A DNA stretch of 64,000 bases from Caldilineaceae bacterium (lineage in GTDB: Bacteria > Chloroflexota > Anaerolineae > Caldilineales > Caldilineaceae): NCBI GenBank assembly GCA_022827195.1, contig JAJDTL010000041.1, positions 1 through 64,000 on the forward strand. The letters are read 5' to 3'. Both the position numbers and the translations under genes were made by a program. Each line of letters begins with the position of its first letter. The first letter of the stretch is position 1. Below, piece after piece: positions 28,205 to 37,714 of this stretch. The notes under the pieces are model-generated. The model ran no database searches. It was not told the DNA's origin and saw only the letters and a program-made list of their open reading frames with translations.

Positions 28205-28424
28205 GCGTTTTCTCGATGGCGCAAGCGGGAACAGTATACGAAGGGAAGGACACTAAGTCAAGTCTGCAACCCGGCGCGTGCAGACCGGATTTGGGGTGGA
28301 AGTCTTCTGGCGGGGAACAGATGTCAGCGCCAGCCGAGATTGTCTGCCGTCTTTGGCAGAGGCAGAGGGTAGGCAGTTGGCCTTCCCATACCGCTGCCGG
28401 GGCGTTCACTTGCCAGGGGGCGGC

Positions 28425-28490
28425 GCCCTGGGCCGGCGTGGACGCGTGGTGTACGGTCCAGTCTACCTCCCTGAAGACGGGGGGGCGGCC
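28425..28490 (-). pseudogene. Remnant of the TPAQLC secreted-protein family
   Basis: On the minus strand this reads FREVDWTVHHASTPAQ, matching the VTHAATPAQLC segment of the intact gene at 31267-31812. At DNA level it also matches the second remnant near 32.0 kb (CTGGGCCGG and CCTCCCTGAAGAC words in the same order). No intact gene surrounds it. Confidence 0.45.
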
Positions 28491-28774
28491 ATGGGCACTT
28501 CGGCCAGGGGACCGGGGTGGCATTGATTGATTCGACCCCGTAGTCTGTCTGCTAAAACCGGCGCAGCAGTGGAGTCTGACTGCACCGGGGCTATATTGCA
28601 AGCGGTGAATGCAACCAACGAACAGGCCAAACCCTGAACGAAGCACTGCGCCAGGCGTTCATCGACCAGGAAAAAACTATGGAGTTTATCCTGGGGGACG
28701 CCCTTCCGCAGCGCCTCCTTCTCTCCTCTCGGCTTGACAGGCCGCTTCATCTCCTCCCTTGGTCCGCGCTGTTC

Positions 28775-28805
28775 GACGCAGCGCTTGACGCAGCGCTTGA
28801 TGCAG
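28775..28805. repeat. 12-bp tandem repeat
   Basis: GACGCAGCGCTT is present twice (28775-28786 and 28787-28798), followed by a partial third copy GATGCAG. It lies in non-coding DNA. Confidence 0.75.
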
Positions 28806-29162
28806 GGGTTGGACAGCGGGCACACTTCGAGCTTGGCCCGACGCAGACTTACTCCCTTCGAATATTTCTGGGAAACTGACACGATCTTTCCACAAAGAGA
28901 GCGTCAAAATACATGAAAATGACATTTAAGGCTGGTAAACTTTGGCGTGTGTGGTGCAGTAGGTCGGTCCGAAGGGTGAGCATGCAATAGTATCTGGCGG
29001 GGGCGATGCTGGTTCTCAGACAGCAAAGGCCCGGCGTCGTTCTGTTTTCTGCCGAATACTGCAGTTGCCGTTTGCAGGTGCGAACCGAGTAGGCATGTAT
29101 TCCGTTTTCACCTGATTGCTTGCAGTTGTCTTTCTTTCAAGGACCAGCAGCGCATCGCCGAT

Positions 29163-29342
29163 ATGAGGCTTGCAGACAACGCCACCTGCGAGGTCCCGCT
29201 CGACGACGCCCGGACCCAGCTCGACTTCGGCCGCGCAGAAATGAACGAGCACACCGATACAACCGGCCCCCAACACCCGCGCAAGGCCCGGCCCGAGCGC
29301 AGAACGCCGACCCTTGAACCGGATATCGGGACCGTCAGCTGA
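29163..29342 (+). CDS. Possible small hypothetical protein, 59 residues
   Basis: An ATG-to-TGA frame encodes a polar, charged 59-residue peptide (MRLADNATCEV at the start). No family, signal or ribosome site is recognised. Its stop lies at the start of a repeated leader that precedes the gene at 29484. It may be the end of a decayed gene, since the frame is open upstream. Confidence 0.2.
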   Translation: MRLADNATCEVPLDDARTQLDFGRAEMNEHTDTTGPQHPRKARPERRTPTLEPDIGTVS

Positions 29343-29464
29343 ATCCAGTCCCCACCCGGCCAGCCCCCTGTGCGCCGCCAGGCGTCAAAACCCGGGCAGT
29401 GAGCGCAGTCAGTCGCATCACCCTCCTGAGATACAGGCCCGTGGAACGGAGGGCGGCCGGTCTT
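29336..29464 (+). repeat. Repeated leader segment, copy A
   Basis: This segment starts with CAGCTGA, contains CCGGCCAGCCCCCTGTGCGC and ends with GGAACGG...GCGGCCGG-CTT. The same blocks recur in order at 30225-30344. It directly precedes the first of two paralogous membrane-protein genes. Confidence 0.65.
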
Positions 29465-29483
29465 ACACAGGAGCACAGGACCC

Positions 29484-29864
29484 ATGAACAAACCCATTCC
29501 ACCCACCCTGTTCAATATCGTTACCATCGCGGCGATGCTGCTCGCACTGTTCCAGCTGTTGACGGAGCCGGCACTACGTACGACACCAACGATGGTCGAG
29601 GCCATTCAGGTCCTCGAGGAGATCGTCGAACAGGGCGCGCCGGGCGGAGAAATGGGCCAGAGGCTGAGCGCACGCCTTGTGACCGACCAGGAGCAACGCC
29701 AGTGGTTTGTCAATGGCATGATAGCCGCCATCTTTGTCGCAATCGTCTCCAATGTCGTTGCCAACTCTCTGGGCAGAGGAAGACAGCGCGCAAATGCTGC
29801 CCGAATCCGTGATCTTGAAGCAGAGTTGCGCAACGCGATAGGACCAAAGGAGAACGCGGAATGA
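29484..29864 (+). CDS. Two-TM coiled-coil small membrane protein, paralogue 1
   Basis: The 126-residue protein has one hydrophobic span near 8-27, a 45-residue acidic loop, a second span near 75-95 (ending VVANSLGRGR), and a C-terminal heptad-like helix ARIRDLEAELR. The N- and C-termini are probably cytoplasmic. The next gene is a paralogue with the same layout, and the two overlap by 4 bp (ATGA). I recognise no family. Such a pair could form a hetero-oligomeric membrane complex, which is inference. Confidence 0.7.
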   Translation: MNKPIPPTLFNIVTIAAMLLALFQLLTEPALRTTPTMVEAIQVLEEIVEQGAPGGEMGQRLSARLVTDQEQRQWFVNGMIAAIFVAIVSNVVANSLGRGRQRANAARIRDLEAELRNAIGPKENAE

Positions 29865-30214
29865 AAGGTATATTCGGCCAACCTGTAATTTTCAACATAC
29901 TCACGATCATCGCGATGATGCTTTCCCTGTTTCAAATGGTGATGGTGTCGCAGAGAACCGCGACCTCAGAGGCAGTCTCCCTCTTTGAGGAGCTCGCTGT
30001 AGAAAATGAAACGGTGGATGCAACCCTGAGCGTCCGCCTGGAAGCTGAACGGCAGCAGCGGCTGCGCTTGGCCAACTTCATCCTTATAACAATGATGGTC
30101 GCCATCCTGGCCAATGTCGTTGCCAACTACATCGGCCGCGGACGACATTTCTCCAACACCGCCCGAATCCGTGAGCTGGAAGCCGAGCTGCGCGGTATGC
30201 AAAGAAGAGTGTGA
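29861..30214 (+). CDS. Two-TM coiled-coil small membrane protein, paralogue 2
   Basis: This 117-residue protein matches the preceding one in layout and motifs: FNILTIIAMMLSLFQ in the first span, RLEAERQQRLRLANF before the second, VVANYIGRGR after it, and ARIRELEAELRG at the end. Conservation is strongest in the membrane spans and the C-terminal helix; the middle loop differs. Its start overlaps the stop of paralogue 1 by 4 bp, so expression is coupled. The function is unknown. Confidence 0.7.
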   Translation: MKGIFGQPVIFNILTIIAMMLSLFQMVMVSQRTATSEAVSLFEELAVENETVDATLSVRLEAERQQRLRLANFILITMMVAILANVVANYIGRGRHFSNTARIRELEAELRGMQRRV

Positions 30215-30224
30215 ACGGACTGTG

Positions 30225-30344
30225 CAGCTGACCAGAACGCGACCGTCCCGGCCAGCCCCCTGTGCGCGCAAGCGTTAACCTGGGTCCGCGCGGGGTATCG
30301 CGTCTGTCTACCCGATGCCCGAGGAACGGGGAGCGGCCGGGCTT
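30225..30344 (+). repeat. Repeated leader segment, copy B
   Basis: A second, imperfect copy of the segment at 29336-29464, with CAGCTGA, CCGGCCAGCCCCCTGTGCGC and the GAGCGGCCGGGCTT end. It ends 15 bp before the start of the small cysteine-rich gene. It may be a shared regulatory leader or a mobile remnant. Confidence 0.65.
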
Positions 30345-30358
30345 GAAGAGAGCGCCGG

Positions 30359-30538
30359 ATGGAAGCATTCCAAGGCCCCGCACTCGTTGCCGGCGAAACA
30401 TGCCGCCTGTCCGGCCTCTACCGTGCCCGCTGCCACTCTGCCCTGCTGCTCGAGCTGGACGAAGGCGCCGTTTTCCCGCCCTGCAAAGGCGGCAGTTGCG
30501 AGCATACCGCCGTGTGGCTATATGTCTGCTCACCGTGA
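30359..30538 (+). CDS. Small cysteine-containing protein, 59 residues
   Basis: The frame encodes a 59-residue peptide with the pattern GETC-x2-SGLYR, then C25, FPPC (39-42), C47 and an aromatic C-terminal strand AVWLYV. This resembles a widespread group of very short proteins with a G-x-x-C-x-x-SG-x-Y start and an FPPC motif, possibly metal-binding. No ribosome site is strong. It sits just after repeat copy B, and the SH3b gene follows after 63 bp. Confidence 0.5.
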   Translation: MEAFQGPALVAGETCRLSGLYRARCHSALLLELDEGAVFPPCKGGSCEHTAVWLYVCSP

Positions 30539-30601
30539 GGAAAGCATATCGGCAACAAGAACAGCCATGGAGACGGTGAACGGGTAGCGCAGGCCGCCTT
30601 T

Positions 30602-31048
30602 ATGGCGCTGGCGCTCTTCTTCATGGCCTGGATTGTACTCACACTGGCGACGCGGGGCGACGCTTCCGCCCCGCTGCCCACGCCGGCTGTCGCGGCGTAT
30701 GCGTCCTTCACGCCGCCCCCGCAATCCGCGCCCCCAGGCAACACACCAATACCGGCTGGCCGCCCAACCCCGGTCCCCGCGCCCACACAACCGCCACAGC
30801 CTCTCGCCAGGCTCACAACAGGACTGAACCTGCGCAGCGGACCCGGCACCGGCTACGCTATCGTCGGCGCCGGATACGCCGGCGACACCTTTCTCATCAC
30901 CGGCCGCAACCGGGCCGGCGACTGGTGGCGCATCCGGACCGCAGCCGGCCCCGCCTGGATCTACGGCCCCTACGCCCACTTCGCCGCAGGCCATGGCGCA
31001 AACGTTGCCGTCATTGCCGCGCCGCCGACGCCGACGCCCGCCCACTAA
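30602..31048 (+). CDS. Secreted or anchored SH3b-domain protein
   Basis: The 148-residue protein has an N-terminal hydrophobic segment (about 1-16) that could be a signal or anchor, and a Pro/Thr-rich spacer (about 24-68). A bacterial SH3 domain follows (about 70-128), recognised by LNLRSGPGTGYAIVG and GDWWRIRTAAGPAWIYG. SH3b domains usually bind cell-wall peptides or glycans or mediate extracellular protein contacts. The start is the first ATG of the frame. No catalytic domain is attached. Confidence 0.72.
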   Translation: MALALFFMAWIVLTLATRGDASAPLPTPAVAAYASFTPPPQSAPPGNTPIPAGRPTPVPAPTQPPQPLARLTTGLNLRSGPGTGYAIVGAGYAGDTFLITGRNRAGDWWRIRTAAGPAWIYGPYAHFAAGHGANVAVIAAPPTPTPAH

Positions 31049-31213
31049 CGCCCACGGCAACGCCCGCGCCGCAGCGCGCCTAGCCCGACCCCGCCTTCCC
31101 GGTGCTCTCTCTGTTAAGCCGTATGCTGAATCTGGCCGCCGGCCCGCTGGCCCGGCGCGATGTCCGTCCTGGTTCGATGGAGGAGAAAGAAGAGGGAGGG
31201 AGGGGAGGGAAGG

Positions 31214-31251
31214 GTGAATCTCTCCCTATTCCCTCTGAGGGAGAGATTCAC
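31214..31251. terminator. Perfect 14-bp inverted repeat between converging genes
   Basis: GTGAATCTCTCCCT (31214-31227) and AGGGAGAGATTCAC (31238-31251) pair perfectly around a 10-base loop. It lies between the SH3b gene (plus) and the secreted protein gene (minus). It could end both transcripts, though no T-run follows on either side. Confidence 0.5.
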
Positions 31252-31266
31252 TGGGCCTTCTGCCTC

Positions 31267-31812
31267 CTACCAGCTGATGTGGGTCACTACGTTGTTGTCG
31301 CTTACCGAGAAGACGTAGGGCTTGTTGGTGTCGTACTCGGTGTCGGGATAGTAGGTGCTCACTTGCAGACGGTTCGACCCGTCAGTCTTGTACTCGACTG
31401 TAACCGACTTGCCGGTCATTGGGTTGGTGCCGCTGAACAGCTGCACAGCGGGGGAGCCGGCAGACGGGCGCGTGATGATGGGGCCAGCGGCCGAGCTGCC
31501 GTCCGCGCCGATGTGGTAGTACTGGAAGCTGTTGGTGCCTTGGAGGGGGCAGAGCTGGGCCGGGGTGGCGGCGTGGGTGACGATGCAGTCGGCTTCCTGG
31601 TGGTGGCCGTCGCTGCCGTCGCCGTCTGAGTGGCCGCCGCCGTCGTCATGGCTGTGGCGGTTCTTATACTGTTCGGGCGTGTAATCCGAGCACGCGACGT
31701 GGACGTGTGTACCGTCGTCGAAAACACACCAATCTCCGGCAAAGACGGTCGCCGGGCTTACGAGGCCGGCGATGAGGACTGCGAGTGCTGCGGAAAGACG
31801 TACCTTCATCAT
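31267..31812 (-). CDS. Secreted His/Asp-rich protein of unknown function
   Basis: The 181-residue protein begins with a clear signal peptide (MMKVRLSAALAVLIAG, likely cut after VFA near residue 25). A His/Asp/Gly-rich stretch (about 52-72, HSHDDGGGHSDGDG) suggests metal binding outside the cell. The DCIVTHAATPAQLCP motif follows (about 74-88), then a beta-rich C-terminal half. Cys pairs could form disulfides. Two remnants of the TPAQLC segment lie nearby, so this is the intact member of a local family. No known family is recognised. Confidence 0.7.
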   Translation of the reverse strand: MMKVRLSAALAVLIAGLVSPATVFAGDWCVFDDGTHVHVACSDYTPEQYKNRHSHDDGGGHSDGDGSDGHHQEADCIVTHAATPAQLCPLQGTNSFQYYHIGADGSSAAGPIITRPSAGSPAVQLFSGTNPMTGKSVTVEYKTDGSNRLQVSTYYPDTEYDTNKPYVFSVSDNNVVTHISW

Positions 31813-31932
31813 GATAGTGTCTCCTATGTTTCCCCGGATGCACGAGTGAGCCGGTTTCCGGTTCTAAATTGAAGACGCCGCGCACGCGGGGTATGTTTCG
31901 CTTTACCACACAAATGACATAGAACAGAGCGA

Positions 31933-31951
31933 ATTGACACAATATTGACAC
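31933..31951. repeat. 8-bp direct repeat with 11-bp period
   Basis: ATTGACAC occurs at 31933-31940 and 31944-31951, one helical turn apart, about 120 bp upstream of the secreted-protein start. The spacing suits an operator for a protein binding one face of DNA, which is inference. Confidence 0.45.
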
Positions 31952-32004
31952 CAGTAAGATGGAAGACGTCGACTGCAGCCGGTTGGCGCAAGTGCTTGCC
32001 CACT

Positions 32005-32075
32005 TTGCCAACTGGGCAGAGCTGGGCCGGTGTGGCCGTGTGGCGGACGGTGAAGCCGGTGCAGCCGGCCTCCCT
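32005..32075 (-). pseudogene. Second remnant of the TPAQLC secreted-protein family
   Basis: The minus strand reads GCTGFTVRHTATPAQLCP, close to DCIVTHAATPAQLCP of the intact gene. At DNA level GGGCAGAGCTGGGCCGG is shared exactly. No start, signal peptide or full-length frame accompanies it, so it is a decayed copy. Confidence 0.5.
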
Positions 32076-32418
32076 GAAGACCGAGGTCGTGGCCGGCCTG
32101 ATTGCCTGCACTTGGCAATCGAAGAGGTCATCTCTCCATCTCTCTGACAAAGATATGGCATTCTTGCCGGCCCCAATCCAACTCCGAATTCGGGTTACAT
32201 TAGATCCTTTACCCGGCTGGTGGAGATGTGTCAGAGGGGCGTTGCGGGTGGAGTCCCCCCGCACAAGGGAAGGCCGGAACGGTCCGACCGTCCAAACGGC
32301 AGTGGCCGGTCGCCAGTGGTCAGTAGCCGGGAACTGCCGGGGCGCGGATATGACTCGGCTGCTGCACGAGGCATGGGAATCTGCACCCCAGTTTTGGTCT
32401 GCGCCCAACCCGGTGAAC

Positions 32419-32447
32419 TTGATCATCGCACGCGCCACCCCTATAAT
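32419..32447 (+). promoter_or_regulatory. Sigma-70 type promoter for the radical SAM operon
   Basis: TTGATC at 32419-32424 and a consensus TATAAT at 32442-32447 are separated by exactly 17 bp. Transcription would start near 32454, giving a leader of about 160 bases before the ATG at 32618. Confidence 0.75.
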
Positions 32448-32453
32448 GGTGGC

Positions 32454-32617
32454 GTCACCGGCCATCCGCGCGGATGGGCCGGGGCAAAGCTGTCGGAGAA
32501 GGGCGACTCCCCACGTCATTGCCCTCCGACCAAATGCGGGTTCGAACCCCGCCCGTTCGCGGGAGCGGCCGCCAGATGCGCGGTTGCAGGCGATCGGCAG
32601 ACGAGAAGGAGGGTACT
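32454..32617 (+). other. Long structured 5' leader
   Basis: The predicted leader holds several strong hairpins in a row: CCATCCGC/GCGGATGG, the pair GTCGGAG...CTCCGAC enclosing GGGC...GCCC, GCGGG-TTCGAAC-CCCGC (T-arm-like), and CCCG-TTCG-CGGG with a stable tetraloop. A GAAGGAGGG ribosome site follows. It matches no riboswitch class that I can recognise. It may be a regulatory leader or contain a small RNA. Confidence 0.45.
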
Positions 32618-34737
<2,120 letters not shown>

Positions 34738-34741
<4 letters not shown>

Positions 34742-35631
34742 CGCAAACCGTCGATCAGCCGCTACCGCCCGCCATGGCGAAGGCGCCCGCGCGGCAGCGG
34801 GTGCGATTCACATATGAAAAGGGCGAGGCGATCAAGTTTATCGGCCACCAGGACGAGATGCGCCTGTGGGAGCGCACGTTGCGCCGGGCCGATTTGCCGC
34901 TTCTGTACAAGCAGGGCTTCAACCCGCAGCCGCATATCCAGTTCGCGGCGCCGCTGGGGCTTGGGATGACGGGCGTACAGGAGCTGCTCGACGTGACCTT
35001 CAGCCCGCCGCTGCCGCTAGAGGAATTGGTGGCGCGCATTCGCCACAAACTTCCGCCGGGCGTGCGCCTCTTGGATGGCAGGGAGGTGCCGCTGAAGACT
35101 GCGTCACCGCAATCGCTGACGATCGGGGCCGACTATACGATCCTGATCTTCGCCGAGCCGGACGAGGTGAACGAGGCGGAGCTGCGGGCCAGGCTTGACG
35201 CGTTCCTGGCCGGGAGTGCGTGCTGGCGCGAGAGGGAGCGGCACGGTCAGCGTTACAGCTACAATTTGCGCCCGCTGGTCTTTGTGCTGCGCTACTCGGG
35301 TTACGACGAGGCGGCGGGCGAGCATCGCATATTTCTGCGCGTGCAGATGCGGGCCGGTGCGACGGGCCGCCCCGATGAGCTGGTCGACGCGCTCGGATTC
35401 GACGACTACGCACGCACGCTCCGGCGCGAGCGCATCTATTTCGCGGACAGCGAGTCAGACGTTGCGGTCTTTGCCGCGTACCCGGTTGTTTCGCAGGAAG
35501 AGATTTCGCCGGAAAGGCCCAAGCCGCGCCGCAAGGGGCGGAAGCGCCGTCGTACGGCGGGCCGAAAGAACGATGGCGATCGAAAGAATAACCAGCCGTT
35601 CGCGCAAAAGGCGGCTGACGAGTTTGATTGA
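34738..35631 (+). CDS. DUF2344 family protein (TIGR03936), radical SAM partner
   Basis: This 297-residue protein has the family's opening motif VRFTYEKGEAIKFIGHQD and then the GFNPQPHIQFAAPLGLG segment. It overlaps the radical SAM gene by 4 bp (ATGA), so the two are translationally coupled; in other genomes the two are adjacent or fused. The C-terminal 45 residues are very basic (KPRRKGRKRRR) and may bind RNA. The function is unknown. Confidence 0.88.
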
Positions 35632-35851
35632 CCCTCTCTTTGTGGCCAGACGTCCTCGCCCGAAACGGGCCCTGGCACTCCTGCTTTTCCCTCTTACTTC
35701 ATTTTCCCTGCCAGGCGTTGCCTGGCGCCGCAGTTGCCACTTTCTACAACCGTACATGAATCGCCCGCGAACGGGCCGAATTGAGTCCGTTTGGGCGGTG
35801 CCACGTATAGTAAGCTGAATCTAAAGTCGGAATTGTTCGATTGGATCAGCT

Positions 35852-37711
35852 ATGGGCCGTTCTGAGGAAATGGGGACCGCAGGGCTCATCGCCCTGCCTT
35901 TCCTGCTGCTGCCCGCTGGCATCTGGCTCGGTACGACCGCGGCAGAGCAGCTGCCGGTGCTGGAATGGTGGTGGGTTGTGCGCTGGGCGCTGCGGGCCGT
36001 ATACGTGGGCGGGGCGATTCTGGGTTGGCGTTTGGGACGTCCTCTCTGGTTCTACCCGTGGTTGGGCTTCGCCGTATATGAGGCGGTGGCGACGCTCTCG
36101 TGGTCTACCCCATATCTCTTGAGCGGCCTCGGGGACCGGGAAAATTGGGCCGGCACATCCATCCTGGTCTTCGCGCTCTTTCTACTCCCCTTCGCCCCCT
36201 ACTTTGCAGCTGTGTCCTGGGTCGGCTGGCGGCGTTCGCAACGTCTCCTGGCCGCCTACACCGTCTTTCCCCACGCTGCGTTGACCCTTCCGCTCTTCTT
36301 CTTCGTCGACGAAATGGCAATGCCGGACTTCGCCTGGGTGGGGACACTCCTGTCGGCCGCCGCCGCTGCCGTGTCTGCTGTTCTTTTCTGGCTCGCGCCA
36401 CCGGCGGTTTCGAGCGCTCATGGAAACGGAGTGCGCGCGGCCGTGCTCTTTGGCGGTGTGCTTGTTTGTCAGCTGTTCAATGCGATCGGCTTTGGCATCG
36501 AGTCTGGCGGCATGGCCGGTTCTCTTTTGATGTTGATCCCGTTGACCGGCCTGGGCTGGCTCATCTTGAGTGGGTCGCTGCTCCTGCCGCCGATATTGCG
36601 TCGGCTGGTTCGCCCGTTGAGAGCTGAAAGAGGCATCTCCATCCTTTCACATTGGAGCGGACAGCTACTATCCGGGCCTCCTGCGGTCATGCAGCGCTTT
36701 GTCGGTGCAAAAGGCCTATTGCAAACTGTGAAGAATGGAGATGGTTCTTTTCTAGGAGACATTCAAATGAGCGAAGAAACTACTGCGGCAGTTGTATCCG
36801 AACCGCGCAGGAGTCATGGGCCGAACCTGGACTACGTCTACAAGCTGTCGATCGTGGTTTTGGCGGCGCTGGCGGTCATCCTCATGGCGCTCTACGTCAG
36901 CAGGGCGGCGGTCTACAAGATTCACGAATTCGAGCGCGGGCTGCACCTGCGCGGCGGGCGCTTTCTGGGCGTGCAGACGCCCGGCTGGCACGCGCAGATC
37001 CCGTTGGTCGACACGGTGATAATCGTTAAGGTTATCGAGAGGCTGGGTTACGTCGAGCGCATTCCGGCGATGACTTCGGACAACGTGACGATGGACGTCT
37101 CGCTGCAGTATACCTACCGCGTGACCAACCCGGAACGGTTTGCGCTGGCGGTGGACGACCCGGAGCGCATTGTTTTCGAGTTTGTGCAGGGCCGACTGCG
37201 CGACGTGATCAACACGAAGGCGATGACCGGGGTGATGAACCAGCGCAGCGAGATGAACCTGGAGATGATGCAGGTGTTGAAGGAGAAGGAGGACCAGTAC
37301 GGGGTGGAGTTCATTACGGTGCAGATCCAGAGCGCGTCACCGCCGGCGGAGGTGCTGTCTGCGATCAAGGACCGGATGGTGGCGGGGCAGCTGCAGGAGC
37401 AGGCCGAGGCGGAAGCGGCGCAGCAGCGCATCGCGGCCGACGCCCAATTCTACGCGGCGCAGAAGCGGGCCGACGCCGACGCGTACCGGATCACGGCGAC
37501 GGCCGCGGCGGAGGCCGAACAGATCCGGCTTACGACCGAGGCGCAGCAGCTGGCCGTGCGCGCCATACTGGGCGAGCTGGAGGGCAAGGGCGCGCTGGCG
37601 GAGAGGTATATCGACTATCTAATCGCCGGTGAGCTGAAGGAGAACAGCAAGTGGATCCTCGGCACGAGGGCGGAGCCGGTGCTTGAGCTGCGGCCGGATG
37701 TGGGAGAGTGA
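35852..37711 (+). CDS. Multi-TM N-terminal region joined in frame to an SPFH/band 7 protein
   Basis: The open frame encodes 619 residues. Residues 1 to about 270 contain seven or more hydrophobic spans with no known family. From about residue 306 the protein is a standard SPFH protein: one TM (about 334-354), a band 7 domain (YKIHEFERGLHLRGG, PAMTSDNVTMDVSLQYTYRV) and an Ala/Glu-rich coiled coil (about 505-575). An internal ATG at 36767 is preceded by AGGAGA seven bases away, so the SPFH part may be made separately (314 residues). SPFH proteins scaffold membrane microdomains or control proteases. A true fusion and two in-frame genes are both possible. Confidence 0.75.
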   Translation: MGRSEEMGTAGLIALPFLLLPAGIWLGTTAAEQLPVLEWWWVVRWALRAVYVGGAILGWRLGRPLWFYPWLGFAVYEAVATLSWSTPYLLSGLGDRENWAGTSILVFALFLLPFAPYFAAVSWVGWRRSQRLLAAYTVFPHAALTLPLFFFVDEMAMPDFAWVGTLLSAAAAAVSAVLFWLAPPAVSSAHGNGVRAAVLFGGVLVCQLFNAIGFGIESGGMAGSLLMLIPLTGLGWLILSGSLLLPPILRRLVRPLRAERGISILSHWSGQLLSGPPAVMQRFVGAKGLLQTVKNGDGSFLGDIQMSEETTAAVVSEPRRSHGPNLDYVYKLSIVVLAALAVILMALYVSRAAVYKIHEFERGLHLRGGRFLGVQTPGWHAQIPLVDTVIIVKVIERLGYVERIPAMTSDNVTMDVSLQYTYRVTNPERFALAVDDPERIVFEFVQGRLRDVINTKAMTGVMNQRSEMNLEMMQVLKEKEDQYGVEFITVQIQSASPPAEVLSAIKDRMVAGQLQEQAEAEAAQQRIAADAQFYAAQKRADADAYRITATAAAEAEQIRLTTEAQQLAVRAILGELEGKGALAERYIDYLIAGELKENSKWILGTRAEPVLELRPDVGE

Positions 37712-37714
37712 CCG

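Larger units (their letters stand above)
28205..29162. other. Long stretch without a recognisable intact gene
   Basis: About 950 bp between tRNA-Glu and the next plausible coding sequence. Open frames on both strands lack family motifs and good ribosome sites. It holds a remnant related to the secreted-protein gene at 31267-31812 and a short 12-bp tandem repeat, both listed. It looks like decayed accessory DNA. Confidence 0.55.
31813..32418. other. Stretch with one gene remnant and no intact gene
   Basis: About 600 bp between the secreted-protein start and the promoter of the radical SAM gene. It holds an 8-bp direct repeat upstream of the secreted-protein gene and a minus-strand TPAQLC-family remnant. 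Nothing else is supported. Confidence 0.5.

Noticed and set aside
28463..28882. Minus-strand frame of 139 codons (and the overlapping plus-strand frame at 28679-28879)
   Set aside because: No ribosome site, signal, membrane span or family motif, and the region contains a tandem repeat and a gene remnant. Treated as non-coding.
31102..31629. Plus-strand 175-codon frame opposite the secreted His/Asp-rich gene
   Set aside because: The minus-strand gene has a clear signal peptide and domain structure, while this frame is low-complexity Val/Gly-rich and has none.
32471..32559. Possible tRNA with a T-arm at 32536-32552
   Set aside because: The T-arm is perfect and a 7-bp acceptor with two wobbles can be drawn. 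But the D-arm and anticodon loop do not form: positions 8 and 33 are wrong, and the strongest pairing (GTCGGAG/CTCCGAC) is incompatible with a cloverleaf.
35712..35735. Hairpin GCCAGGC-GTT-GCCTGGC after the DUF2344 gene
   Set aside because: The 7-bp stem is not followed by a T-run in either direction, so it is not called a terminator.
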